A stretch of DNA of 64,000 bases, taken from the NCBI GenBank assembly GCA_003049485.1, contig PYST01000208.1:1-64000 (forward strand), written 5' to 3'. This stretch comes from Ophioceras dolichostomum. Taxonomy: Eukaryota; Ascomycota; Sordariomycetes; Magnaporthales; Ophioceraceae. Positions 11,801 to 21,774 of the stretch are shown here, in pieces. Made by a program: the position numbers and the translations under genes. How positions within the stretch are numbered: position 1 is the stretch's first letter; each line of letters starts with the position of its first letter. The notes below the pieces were generated by a model, which saw only the letters and a program-made list of their open reading frames with translations, was not told the DNA's origin and did no database searches.

Positions 11801-12261
11801 AGCAGCCTACACAGCCCAAGCAGCCTTCGGCAGCCCACCGGCCACCCACTGGCAAACACACAACACGCCACTACCATCTTGCTCTCGCTTGCTCTGAGAG
11901 CCTGCTCAGTCCACCAAGTGCACCAACGCCACATCCAACTCACCACACTCCGGCCATACTTCGCCCACATCATCGACCACTCTCGGCCGCACGTCATCCA
12001 GCATCATAGCATCGCAGCATCAGCCCGTCCGTTCAAGGCGACCGGACAGACGATAGGGAAAATTACAACCGGCGCAGGATAGCCCCAGAGCAGCCCAGGA
12101 TAGCCCAGGACAAGCCCGCCGCCCGTCCCAAATCGCACGCCGCGGACCTCGTCTCCCACACCGACCTCAGGTCGTTCCCAAGGTCAAAACCGGGCACCAG
12201 TCCTGCTGCCCCGACATATCACCAGAGCCCGTCTCCTCTCTTTCTCTCTCGATATATCACC
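8816..12261. other. Long intergenic region and 5' leader of the bHLH gene
   Basis: 3.4 kb without a supported gene. ORFs up to 247 codons occur on both strands (for example 9403-10146 and the minus-strand 11087-11716), but they overlap in several frames, lack domains and start on non-ATG codons or have random composition. A GGCTGGCTGGCTGG run lies near 8950, and one GGTACCTACC motif at 9069-9079. The last few hundred bases, CA/CT-rich with AGCCCAGGATAGCCCAGGA near 12080, look like a transcribed leader. Confidence 0.45.
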
Positions 12262-13750
12262 ATGAGCGGCGTAATGATGAACCATTCGATACCATACGAC
12301 CCATTTTCAACTTCGTATCTCGTCAAAGACCAGCAGGTAAGGTGTCAAGTCACCTCACTCATCACTCGGTGCCACATATCACACAGCACACACAACATTC
12401 CATCCATTCGATAACCTTGATACCCGATACCCCTCCCATTTCTCCTCCCCCTATCTATCCCCTATCTTGAGCCTCAAGCCTTCTCTCCCACCCCCGGGCC
12501 GTCTCTTCTTTGGTCTCCATACCTCCCTCCATACACATCCACACAGGAATCACACAGGCGTCACGTAGCGCACACAAAACACAAAACGTCCATCAACCCC
12601 GCATATCCCAACCGGGCACAAAAAAAACACATGCACGTTTACGCATGTACTCTTGACCTTGACGACCGCGCACCACGACACTAACACGTTGGTCTCACCT
12701 CACGCGGAACAGAACTTCGACTTCTCACCAGTCGCGCTGTACAGCCCCTTACAGGACTTCGGCGTAGACTTCGCGCAACAACAAGAGTCGGAAGAATCAC
12801 CAGAGCTCGAGTCTCCCATCTCACCAGACTCCTTCTCCCTGCCGGCTGCCACCTCGACAGGGAACCCCAACCCTGACTGGACCCCATCCTACAACTCCCT
12901 CCCATCACCAGACGTCTTCCTCAAGACCGAGGCTTTTGACGACGATTCTCCAATCTTAGAAGCCATTCCACCGCAGAGCCCTTCCCACAGCCCCGCTATC
13001 AACCCAATGGATCTGTCAGCGTCCCGCCTCACCGACGACGTTCCCTTCGGCGGCAGTGGAGGCCTCGTCGGCGTCGACAACGGTCCTCTGTTCCCTTCTC
13101 CCCAGCTCGCGCGTGTCCAAAACCAAGGCCACGTAAACCACTGCGCTCCCTCCAGCGTCAAGCCCGAGATTACTGTGACGACGCGCCAGGTCCAGCGGCC
13201 CACGAACGGGCTGAAGCGCAAGTCGACAAGCTCCAGCATGAGCTCTTCACCCGGCAGCTCACCCTCGCCGCCACCGGCAGGGTTGGCGCGGAAGACCTCC
13301 AACGGCGGCAAGGACGGGCACCACCACACACACCACGTGGCGCTCCCGCCTAAGAAGACGGCGCACAACATGATCGAGAAGCGCTACCGCAACAACCTGA
13401 ACGACAAGATCTCGGCCCTGCGCGACGCCGTGCCCGCCCTGCGCGTCATGGTCCACCGGCTAGAGGCCCACCACTCGGGCGAGGCCGGGTCGGAGGACGA
13501 CCTCGACGCGGCCGCGGGAGGCATCAACGCCAGACGCATGACGGCGCAGGACTTCGAGGAGGACCTTGGCGGCCTCACCCCTGCCCACAAGCTCAACAAG
13601 GCGACCATCCTCAGCAAGGCCACCGAGTACATCGCACACCTCGAGCGCAAGAATCGCGCACTCGCCCGCGAGAACCAGGGCTTGAGGAGCAAGGTTGAGG
13701 GATTCGAGATGCTGATGATGAATGGTGCCGCACGAAGCGTATGGTGCTAG
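12262..13750 (+). CDS. SREBP-type bHLH transcription factor (no membrane span)
   Basis: Model: join(12262..12336, 12713..13750), 370 residues. Exon 1 encodes MSGVMMNHSIPYDPFSTSYL. The 376-nt intron has a GTAAGG donor and a CTAAC branch point at about 12680, and phase is preserved (…KDQQ|NFDFSPV). The N-terminal half is acidic and Ser/Pro-rich (activation-like). The basic region HNMIEKRYRNNLNDKI carries the tyrosine diagnostic of the SREBP subfamily in place of the usual arginine, followed by helix 1. Then comes an unusually long loop of roughly 50 residues (GEAGSEDDLDAAAGG...), helix 2 (KATILSKATEYIAHLERK) and a short zipper. Fungal relatives without the C-terminal membrane domain include the SrbB-like group, so it probably acts directly in the nucleus. 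Target genes are unknown. Confidence 0.82.
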
Positions 13751-14698
13751 TCAGCGTTCTGTTCTTTTTTTTCGCTTTCTCATATTTTTTTGCTGGTTTT
13801 GTTGCGTTATCTGAAAGCTCGGGCAATAACAAAGCGAGCAGCGTCTCTTATTTCGAGGCATCCGGGTTCCCACATCTGGGGTTAGCCAGGCAGGCGTCGA
13901 TCAACTTCTGCTCCGTCTTTTTATTATTTTCCTCTTTCTTTTTCACTTCTCTACCCTTTCTTATAAAGAATCATTACGAAGATACCATGGGCGGAGAAAG
14001 ACTCTTTTGCATACTTGTTGGTGTTCCGGGCGCATTGCATCATCAATTATCGTAACGTCTTTGCTGCCTCGGTTTGCAACCGAGCCAAAAAGTCGCGGGG
14101 CTTTTTATGCCACGCTGGGTGTCTTCACGCATCTTTTCTCACGTGGGCAAGAGGAGGACATACGACGGACACCAGGCCGAGGAAACACTGTATATACATC
14201 CAATTGAAGGGCCACCAACTTTTGGGAAATGGGATGTGGGATACAACGGAAGGAACAGGATATTTAGTTCACGAGGAACAATCTCAACTACCATGAACAT
14301 TGGCATGCTATACCATCTTAACTCTTTAGCACTTGCCTGTTGCTTTCGTGTCCTGCGACTTCGTTACGTGCATGTACAACTATGGCGAACGACCTATGAC
14401 GAGCAGGTGAGCAGACGAGCCCCTGAACCCCTGGACCGGGGAATTTTGTGGAGCCTAGCGGTTTTTGTGGGGTCGCCGAAGCCGACTGCCGACTGCAACA
14501 TACATCCCGCCAGAATGCGAACAGCCCGAGCTCCGTTCCGATCTCCGCTCCGTTTGGGATCACGCACTCTTCACTGCACCACCATTATAAATCGACTGCA
14601 TTCGCTTTTCCAGGCCAGTAAATTGGTTCACTCTGCTAAACTAGATAGGCAGCCCGGCAGTGACATACTGACCAGGAAACGACAACACAAGCACCATC
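13751..14698. other. Intergenic
   Basis: The first part (13755-13970) is T-rich and looks like 3' UTR. The ORF at 14074-14706 runs across the promoter and start of the next gene, starts on a non-ATG codon and is rejected. Confidence 0.5.
14586..14592 (+). promoter_or_regulatory. TATA-like element upstream of the GNAT gene
   Basis: TATAAAT lies 107 nt before the ATG at 14699, a usual distance for a fungal TATA box plus short leader. Supported only by sequence and position. Confidence 0.4.
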
Positions 14699-15436
14699 AT
14701 GTCTAACAGGACTTCACACCCTGTAACGAGTCCGACCTTGCCCGACGGCTATACGATCCACGTCGGCATACCGCCAATCCCCGTCTATCGCAACCTCCGC
14801 TCAGCCTCGGGCCTTACCCCCGTGACTGTCCCGCAAGCCGCCGGAGCCGTGTCCGGATCCTGGTACGGCTGCCACGTCCGCTTCACTCCGCCACCAATGC
14901 CATTACCACCCCATGCATTAGCGAGCCACGTTAAAGATGCCGCCGATGCCGCCGCTGCCGCCGCCGCAGCCGCCGCGGAGGATCTTACCGCCCAAACTAC
15001 CCAATCCTCAGCGGCTGGGGATTCCGAGCAGGAGTCCGAGCCCGAGACGACGTCTCCAGTCGTCGTCGTAGGAATGGGCCGCATCATCTCCGACGGAGGC
15101 TGGTACTTCCACATCGCCGATATGGCCGTCCTTCCCGAGCACCAGCGCAAGGGGCTCGGCGCCGCCATCATACACGAGCTTCTGGGGTATATCGAGCTGG
15201 CACGCCCTCAGGACGGCAGCGAGCCTTACATCTCGCTGTTTGCCGACCCGCCGGGACGGCCGCTGTATCTGAGGCATGAGTTTGTGGACGGTGCGGAGCT
15301 GGGGGAGATTGGGATGGTTTTGGTGAAGAAGGATGGACCGGGTGGGGGCATGGGCGGTGATAGTGAGAAGGTTAGGGGGAAGCTGGCGATGTTGGAGGGG
15401 CAGGAGGGAGCGGCGGCAGGGGAGAGTGACCGATAA
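14699..15436 (+). CDS. GNAT-family N-acetyltransferase with an alanine-tract insertion
   Basis: Single exon, 245 residues, ATG at 14699. The core fold is visible: a beta strand VVVVGMGRIISDGGWYFHIAD, then motif A, VLPEHQRKGLGAAIIHELL, with the Q/R-x-x-G-x-G/A acetyl-CoA loop (RKGLGA). The end (PLYLRHEFVD...GMVLVKK) matches the C-terminal strand of small-molecule GNATs. The N-terminal part has the usual IPPIPVYRNLRSASGLTP entry segment. Between the first strand and motif A sits a run of about 15 Ala/Asp residues followed by an acidic Ser/Thr stretch, which looks like a repeat-expanded surface loop. The substrate cannot be told. Confidence 0.85.
   Translation: MSNRTSHPVTSPTLPDGYTIHVGIPPIPVYRNLRSASGLTPVTVPQAAGAVSGSWYGCHVRFTPPPMPLPPHALASHVKDAADAAAAAAAAAAEDLTAQTTQSSAAGDSEQESEPETTSPVVVVGMGRIISDGGWYFHIADMAVLPEHQRKGLGAAIIHELLGYIELARPQDGSEPYISLFADPPGRPLYLRHEFVDGAELGEIGMVLVKKDGPGGGMGGDSEKVRGKLAMLEGQEGAAAGESDR
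14939..14980 (+). repeat. GCC trinucleotide run (poly-Ala) in the GNAT gene
   Basis: Nearly pure GCC/GCT/GCA codons encode an alanine tract inside the acetyltransferase. In-frame triplet slippage is the likely origin. Confidence 0.8.
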
Positions 15437-16519
15437 TTACAAGGCATTTGATGTGGTGGTTATCGAGTAGGTAGGCAACAGACGATTGCAGACAATATGG
15501 TAGACGATTAAATATTCGAGGGTCGATAGAGATAGAGGAGAGAGGGATTGGAGATCTAACAGTCGTCGGGTTTTCGCATTGGGAAAGCTAGAGTTGGGTA
15601 TTGATCGGAGGGATACAAGTGTAGCTGCGACCAGCCAGATAACGTCGCCGCAGTTGTTTGTTACCGCCACGTCTGCGATGACCTCAGCATCTAATGGCAT
15701 ATCGCGTAGTATGGAGTTATTTGATTCACTTGTCCTCCTGACACCACCGTTGGGCTCCAGTCACTGATATGTCTGATTTTCCCACCCCACGTGTCGACAG
15801 AGCCGGCGGGAGCCGATTGACGTTGGCGGTTGCCAACCAGCACGGTTTGGCGGCAAACAAACACATCTTCATAGGTGAAACCGTCGACTGCTTGACAAAA
15901 GAGAGATAAAGCTCCTCGGAGTGGCTCTACATCCTTCCTACCTCCAACCCACCAATACGTTGCTTTCTCGTCCCCTGACAGTCTCCTAGACAAAACGCGA
16001 CAGGCCAAGCCGTGCAGCACGTTGGCGAGTCCGCAGTGATGTCTCGACAGGGCCGCGATGATGGTAGTGGCGCATGTGCGTCTATACGTGACCGCGAGCG
16101 GGGATATCACAACGTACAAGGAAGGTTTGACCTTGGAAGCAGTAGCGCTGCCAGCAGCGGCCACAGCCTGTTATCCCCGCCCACCTCTCTTTTAGTCGAG
16201 AGGATGCTTCAACGATCCCTCAGCCCTGAATCTCCCGCGAAGCCCCAATTTCCGTGTGGAAGGGGCCGTGTGATCCCGGGCTTCCACTGGCTGAGAACCT
16301 TACTCTCGTTGTTGTTTGTGTTGACTGATGATCACCAATCATCAGAGTTGTTGACCGCAAAGCCTCGAGTGACCACGAAACTCTGGCCAAGCCACAACGT
16401 CAACGACTACGTCAACGATTTCCTCAGTCAACGTCATCGACCTTCCACCCCTCTTCGTACTTAAGGAGAGGGACTCTCTCTCTGCCTTTTCCATAGGACC
16501 TAGTTTAGAAGATAGATGA
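15437..16519. other. Intergenic
   Basis: No supported gene. Overlapping ORFs (15691-16164 minus, 16012-16464 plus) lack domains. The stretch from about 16380 to 16515 has repeated CAACG(T/A)CAACGA-like words, then GTACTTAAGG, and looks promoter-like. Confidence 0.4.
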
Positions 16520-17179
16520 ATTGAACCTGCCTTGGCAACCCCCTCTCATACCGCACGCGTGCAATCGCTTTCTACCTGGGCCTTCCAACACTCGCCCCTC
16601 CTCGGCGACTGCTGTTGCCGCCAAAGCCAAGACGGCCAACGCGTCGGAGGCGAGAATCAGTCAGTAGGACCGATTCGAGAGTCCTCATCCTCCTCCCCCA
16701 GCGCCGGCCAGTACGGGGACCACTACGACTCTGACGAGGAAGACGACGACGGTGCCGCCCTCGTCCCCGAGCCAGAGGCCGCAGTCGTCCTCCTCTGCAC
16801 CATCCTGGCCGACCACTTCGCCGCCCAGCAGAAAGGGCTCCGGCGCCGGAACTCGTGGCGTGGACGGCTGATGCGTTTCTGGCGCTCTTGCTCAACGTCG
16901 CTGTGGCGCAGCACGTTCTCTCGACTGTTGGGACTTCTTCTCTGGGGTGGAGCGGCGGCGGCAGGAGACGCCGCGGGCGTGGGGAAGGCACGGCAACAGG
17001 AGGCCCAAGACGCACGGGTGGTGGAGGAGCAGGAGGCGGCGGCGAGCCATCGCGAGCTGGATGCGTTTCTGGAGAGGTTGGATTTGGCGTTTACGCCCAC
17101 TGTTCGGGAGACGGGGAGCGCGAGGAGGAGGAGAGGAGGCCGGGGAATGGGAGGGGAATGGATGGGGATGGATGGTTGA
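16520..17179 (+). CDS. Unrecognised protein, probable 3' exon (start not found)
   Basis: The frame is open from 16520 (after an in-frame TGA at 16517) to the stop at 17177-17179, but has no ATG until about 16870. Codon use is strongly G/C-ending, unlike the flanks, which argues for a real exon whose ATG lies in an unseen upstream exon. CAG/TAG acceptors exist near 16660-16675. The product has an acidic patch (DSDEEDDDGAA), a hydrophobic segment (AAVVLLCTILADHFAA), an Arg/Trp-rich stretch, a helix-forming Glu/Gln/Ala region and ELDAFLERLDLAFTP, and ends Arg/Gly-rich. No family recognised. The alternative is a shorter protein from the ATG near 16870. Confidence 0.4.
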   Translation: MEPALATPSHTARVQSLSTWAFQHSPLLGDCCCRQSQDGQRVGGENQSVGPIRESSSSSPSAGQYGDHYDSDEEDDDGAALVPEPEAAVVLLCTILADHFAAQQKGLRRRNSWRGRLMRFWRSCSTSLWRSTFSRLLGLLLWGGAAAAGDAAGVGKARQQEAQDARVVEEQEAAASHRELDAFLERLDLAFTPTVRETGSARRRRGGRGMGGEWMGMDG

Positions 17180-17506
17180 GTATTAATTAGTGGCTGAAAC
17201 TGATGGATGAGGCACCTGAGAGAGGTCTTTTTGCGGACGGGTGCGTTTGTCTGCGGTTTCATGGGCGAAAATAGTAGGCGTTAACATGGGGTGGATGGCA
17301 GCCTAACAGGTGGGGACAGGAGATACTATTATTGTGTCATCTCAGCTATGATTTCCGATCGACTTCCTTTTTTTATGCCTTGTGAAGGTACGGCCTTAGT
17401 GGGAGCTGCTTGCCACCTCTGTTGCCCTGATGTTCGAATAACGCTGGACCTTTGGCAGGATGATCTGTCTTGATGACATCTCAGATGGCTGAGGCGTGCC
17501 TCTTCT

Positions 17507-17508
<2 letters not shown>

Positions 17509-17548
<40 letters not shown>

Positions 17549-17572
17549 GTGTGTGTGTGTGTGTGTGTGTGT
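17509..17572 (+). repeat. Compound (GT)n(GA)n(GT)n microsatellite
   Basis: About ten GT repeats, about eleven GA repeats and about twelve GT repeats follow one another without interruption. Such compound dinucleotide runs are usually length-polymorphic between strains. Confidence 0.95.
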
Positions 17573-17808
17573 TCCTTGTTGAAGAGATTCGAGGGCCGAG
17601 CAGATTTTGTGCAACACTGTTGGAAACGCCACAGGACTACTACAAAACTCAGATAGGGAATTTTTGTTTAACACGCGGACTCGGGAGACGTCGCGGAATC
17701 TTACAAGTTTTGCACTTTGGCGGTGGCCTACGCACGTACTCTCAAGCGGCTGGGCTCTGAGCCTCTTACGATGGGCTTGGCGCCTGCCGTTTGGGGAAGG
17801 AGAGGAGG

Positions 17809-17842
17809 NNNNNNNNNNNNNNNNNNNNNNNNNNNNNNNNNN

Positions 17843-17884
<42 letters not shown>
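17809..17884. other. Assembly gap (34 N) followed by a 42-base G run
   Basis: Bases 17809-17842 are N and 17843-17884 are all G. A homopolymer abutting a scaffold gap is the typical signature of a failed read-through or dark-cycle artefact, not reliable genomic sequence. Confidence 0.9.
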
Positions 17885-17886
<2 letters not shown>

Positions 17887-18450
17887 AAAAGTTCCGTACG
17901 TATTTACTTGCTTCCCTGCGTTTGAGAGCTCTAGAATCTGTGTCTGTCAGCTTGCCTCACGGCTAACCAGTTGGTGGTGGAAATCAATCATCTGATTGGA
18001 TCAGACGGCTACTGACACCGATGCTACAGGAGGTGAGCGCCCCGGCTTTCCCGGTTCACCGTGCTTGTTATGAGCCCAGCACATTATCCTCACTATCTCA
18101 ATCTCACAAGAAGAACAATCCTCTCGGTGTGCCCAGATCTCAGAGCGTTCAAGCACTGCGATGTGAGCAGCAGCCTATGGTCCTTTCCAGTACCAAGCTT
18201 GGACTACTTAGAGAAGTATCATGACGATCTACCATGATGGCCCATGATGGCTCAGACGTCTCAATGCGAGAGCTTGTTGTTTTCATCCTTCTTGTATTGT
18301 GCCGCCCGCGTTTGGCATCATTGCATCAACAGCCTCACATCTTGCTTTGCAAATCGATGCATTGCCGACCCCTTGCAGACAGCACGCTGGAATGAGCCGA
18401 CATTTGCCTTTTCTTGTTGAATATGACCATTGGGGCCGACTTTCTCCGCG

Positions 18451-18458
18451 TATATAAA
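18451..18458 (+). promoter_or_regulatory. TATA box of the CVNH gene
   Basis: TATATAAA lies 188 nt upstream of the ATG at 18639, with CT-rich leader sequence between. Positional inference. Confidence 0.5.
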
Positions 18459-18638
18459 TGTGACGTTCTCCTTGCACAATATCTCTCTCCTCTCGGCTGC
18501 CACTCCACGTCTCCATCTAGAGCTACACACCCCAAGGTCCCTCCCTCTGCACTCTGGCCCACCAAGCCCGACTTCTTTCAAGTAAAGCCCAATTTTTGGA
18601 GACATCAGTCAGTTATTTGACAACGCACCTTGAACAAC

Positions 18639-19233
18639 ATGCGCTTCGTCGGACTCGCCCACGCCGGCCTGCTGGCCCTGGCCGCCGCCTTCACCACTGC
18701 CAAGCCAGTCCCTGATGTCCCTGATTCTCCCGGGGCGGCCCTCGCAGCCAGGGACAGTCATATCGCAAAACGCACCTTTCTCTCGTCCTGCTTCAACGCC
18801 CGCGTGCCGTTCGGCGAGCCCTCGCAGCTCGTGGCCGAGTGCCTGCTCCTGGACAAGACCACGCAGACCACCACACTCAACCTGAACAACTGCGTCACCA
18901 ACAACGGTGGCTTCCTGTCTTTCAAGCCGGAGTGAGTTGCCGACCAAACACTACCTCGGCCCGTGCTCCTTGCGGAGATCATATTATAGACAGAGGAGTT
19001 GGCGAGGAGCTGACAAGGCATATCGCACGATTACGCTTCGCAGTGGCAAATTTGACGAAACCTGCACTGTCACCGGCTTCGCCATCAGGGGCGGCCAGGC
19101 CATCCTCGAAGCCAGGTGCACGAACCGCGGCTCCTCAAGCACGACGCTCAGCAGGCTCAACCTGAGTAGGCTTCCTCTATCCCCCCATATTATAATCATC
19201 CCGTCAGTCCTGTCTCCCTGGCAGTACCACTAA
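18639..19233 (+). CDS. Small secreted cyanovirin-N homology (CVNH) protein
   Basis: Working model: join(18639..18931, 18990..19233). The ATG gives a signal peptide (MRFVGLAHAGLLALAAAFTTA), a short propeptide with a Kex2-like dibasic site (AKR, residues 43-45), and then the first CVNH half: FLSSCFNARV...LVAECLLLDK...TLNLNNCVTNNGGFLSF. After the intron (GTGAGT donor; the acceptor could be ATAG at 18989 or AG at 18995) the second half begins: GKFDETCTVTGFAIRGG...LEARCTNRGSSSTTLSRLNLS. Its tail is abnormal. It lacks the expected I-x-N-x-x-G strand and runs into unrelated residues to a stop at 19231-19233. A GTAGGC...CAG pair at about 19166-19224 could be a second intron, but gives no better ending. 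CVNH domains bind mannose-rich glycans. Confidence 0.68.
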
Positions 19234-20140
19234 GGCACGGCTGTGTCAAAATATTCCAGGGCTGAAGAAAGTTACGTGTTTGTTGGCTAACATCACCGAA
19301 CGCCGCCCCTATTTTTTCTTAGTCGAGAAAATACATAACGACAACGGGAACTTGCTTTGCCGCGTCTGAGACTCTTTGAGACTCTGAGTCGGTGTTCAAT
19401 AGCTGCGAGTGGAGCAGCGGAGAGAAGCCTAAGGCAGAGACGGCAGAGACTAAAGTATTGTGGCATCACCGGCGTAGTAGCTACCTAGTATTGGAAAGGA
19501 AGAGGCCGGGTTGAATAGGTATGTATTATTATTTTGAGCTTCCCGAGGAGATGGAATGAGGAGTGGTGAGTGGGAGGATGGGAGCTTTGTATTTTTTCTT
19601 CTTCTTTTGTTTGTCTTGTAATCCGGCATCACATGCGGAATTCAGTTGTCGACCGGGGACCACGTCGCAGACCTTCCCGACCTACGTTCTTTGTCAACAA
19701 GAAGTGCTCGTTCCCGATGCTGAGTGAGGACCCCCGCACCCCAAAGCACTACTCACTTTCGAGAGGTTAGTGGCGTAGTCGGTGGTATGAGGAGAGAGAG
19801 GGCGTGATGTACGGACGAGTCGTCAACGTCGCCGGGGAAACACCAACTAAGCCTTTATATGATGCCTAGATGTAAGACATCCGCAGAGACCTTCTAGCGG
19901 CTTACACATGTCCTCCCGAACTCCCCACAGAATGCGAAAATTATCCCTAGGTACCTACCTATCTACCTAGGCTCTAGCCACCTTACTTCGATATCCGGAC
20001 GAGGCTATCCGCGCCTCGACCATCTAGATAAATGTTGGCTACGGCCTGCCCCATGAACGCCTGCCCGCACGACGATTGAGCTGGTGAACCGCTCAACCGA
20101 GCCAGCCCTGCTTAACCAGAGAACAGAGCTTTGCTTGCGA
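19234..20140. other. Intergenic, convergent
   Basis: No gene seen between the CVNH gene (plus) and the MCP1-like gene (minus). A dense copy of the dispersed motif (CCCTAGGTACCTACCTATC...) lies at 19947-19970. Confidence 0.5.
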
Positions 20141-21313
20141 TCACAACCAAGCCCTCTCAAAAACCCCATCATACAACTTACCCACCCAACCCGGCGCCGC
20201 TCCCCCCCTGCCCACGACGCCCAACCCGCCGGCAGCCCACGCTGCTGCCGTGGCAACCGCGACTCCATTAATAGCCAACCACATCCTCGTCCTCCGTCTC
20301 CTCGTCTTCCCATCCAACCCTGCCAGCTGCTGCTGCTGTTGGTGCCTACTCCTCCCGAACAGGACGAGCGGGCTGGCCGACGTCCCCGCGACGCCCAGCC
20401 ACCTCGCCCACCCCCACGTCATGTGTCCGCACGCGACGCCCAGCAGCGCGCCGTACACCGCCCACGCGAGGGTCGGGTGCCTCGCGAAGCCGTGCGCGAC
20501 GAACGCGAGGCCGACGTCGGAGCTGTCACCCTCGACCAGCAGCGGCAGGCCGCGGTTGACGAAGGCGTGGGTGCCGACGAGGAGCGTGGTGGCATAGCCC
20601 GAGACGGCGATCCAGTTGAGGCTGGGCCATATCCTCTGGTGGTGGTGGTCAGCTCCACCAGGCCTGTTGCTTTGGGGTTTTGCGTGGTGAAGGGCCCAGA
20701 CGCCCGGCGTGGCGCCACCGTAGCGCCTGAGGCTCTGCGAACGGCGGACAAGGCGCAGGGCCAGGCCGGAGACGACGTGGGCTGCGATGGGGAGGCCGAC
20801 GAGCAAGGGCTCGGAGAGACGGGTTTGGTAGATCTCGCGGGCGAGGAGGAGGGAGGACTCGGAGGAGGCGACGGAGCGGGTGATGAGAGGGACGAGGGAC
20901 GTAGTGGCGAAGTGGATCGAGGTGAAGATCGTGAGCGTGTAGGAGGAGTAGCGCTGGATGCGGCTTACTGGAGAGGAGGGGGCACAGTGATGTGCCGGAT
21001 GTCAGCCTCGGGGATGTAGTAGAAAGGGCTTCAAGGAGCCGGGCAATGGGGTAGTGGTGGTCGTGGACATACAGTAATTGATCGCGCCATGGCCGCTGCC
21101 GCTGAGGCCTAATGACGACGACGTGCAGGATGATTTCGTCCCTATGCTGGCGGTGGTCTCCGTCCTTTCTGAAGCCGCGGTCGACCCTTCGGGCTCTGTC
21201 TCCTCGGGTAGCGCTGGCAGCTCCTTGTCGGTGTCGATAGGGGTGGGCTCGAGCTGTAGGAGGGAGATGAAGGTCTCTTGCGAGGCCTTTGACCTCAAAG
21301 ACGCTTCGTCCAT
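20141..21313 (-). CDS. MCP1: MCP1-like mitochondrial outer-membrane protein (DUF1691)
   Basis: Model: complement(join(20141..20967, 21073..21313)), 355 residues. The N-terminus is Ser/Thr/Glu-rich and soluble (MDEASLRSKASQETFISLLQ). The 105-nt intron (GTATGT donor, CTCTCCAG acceptor) falls before LSRIQRYSSYTLTIF, the start of the MCP1/DUF1691 transmembrane domain. Hydrophobic segments follow, with family landmarks SGYATTLLVGTHAF, VAHGFARHP, AWAVYGALLGVACGHMTWG and WAAGGLGVVGR...GWVGKLYD. In yeast Mcp1 is a multi-span outer-membrane protein that recruits Vps13 and bypasses ERMES loss; the same lipid-transfer adaptor role is inferred here. Gln5 and Arg4 runs sit in a loop. It is divergent from the zinc-finger gene at 21775. 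Confidence 0.85.
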
Positions 21314-21774
21314 CTTTTCTGTGGGCGCCCCGTGCACGCAGCGGCAGTCGGCTCGTCGATGGAGGGTTGAACTAGTACTGGATGCGACGGGGAATCGAGG
21401 CGGTGGGGAAAGGGTGGAAGGGGGTTGCCGGATGCTAGGGGCTTCCGTTGAGATTTGGGATGATGTTGTAGAAGTGTCGGGGTCGAGCCGCACGAGCCGA
21501 GGTGGGCGCAAACCTGAATTGTCAATTGGCCACGTGTGAATGGTCGGCGCACAGGGCGGCTGATAGGGGGCACAGCGCTGGAATGCCAGGCTGAGGTGGG
21601 GCTGTCAGTGCGCTGTACAGGGGTGGGGGTTCCCCCAGCCTGTGCAATCTTTCAGCGCATTGCAACACTGCTCCAACACGTTGACTCGGAGCTTCCCACT
21701 CCCACCTCCTCATTGTCAATTTCGGTCCTCCTCCCAACTTCGCCAACCTCGATCGTCAGCCAGACTCGGGCAAA
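21314..21774. promoter_or_regulatory. Divergent promoter between MCP1-like and zinc-finger genes
   Basis: 461 bases separate the two start codons and must hold both promoters. No unambiguous TATA box. A CACGTG E-box lies near 21532. Confidence 0.4.

Larger units (their letters stand above)
17180..18638. other. Intergenic with microsatellite and assembly gap
   Basis: No gene seen. It contains the GT/GA microsatellite, the N gap with its G run, and at its right end the promoter of the CVNH gene. Confidence 0.5.

Noticed and set aside
14074..14706. 210-codon plus-strand ORF
   Set aside because: It starts on a non-ATG codon, covers the TATA box and start of the GNAT gene, and has no domain or codon bias.
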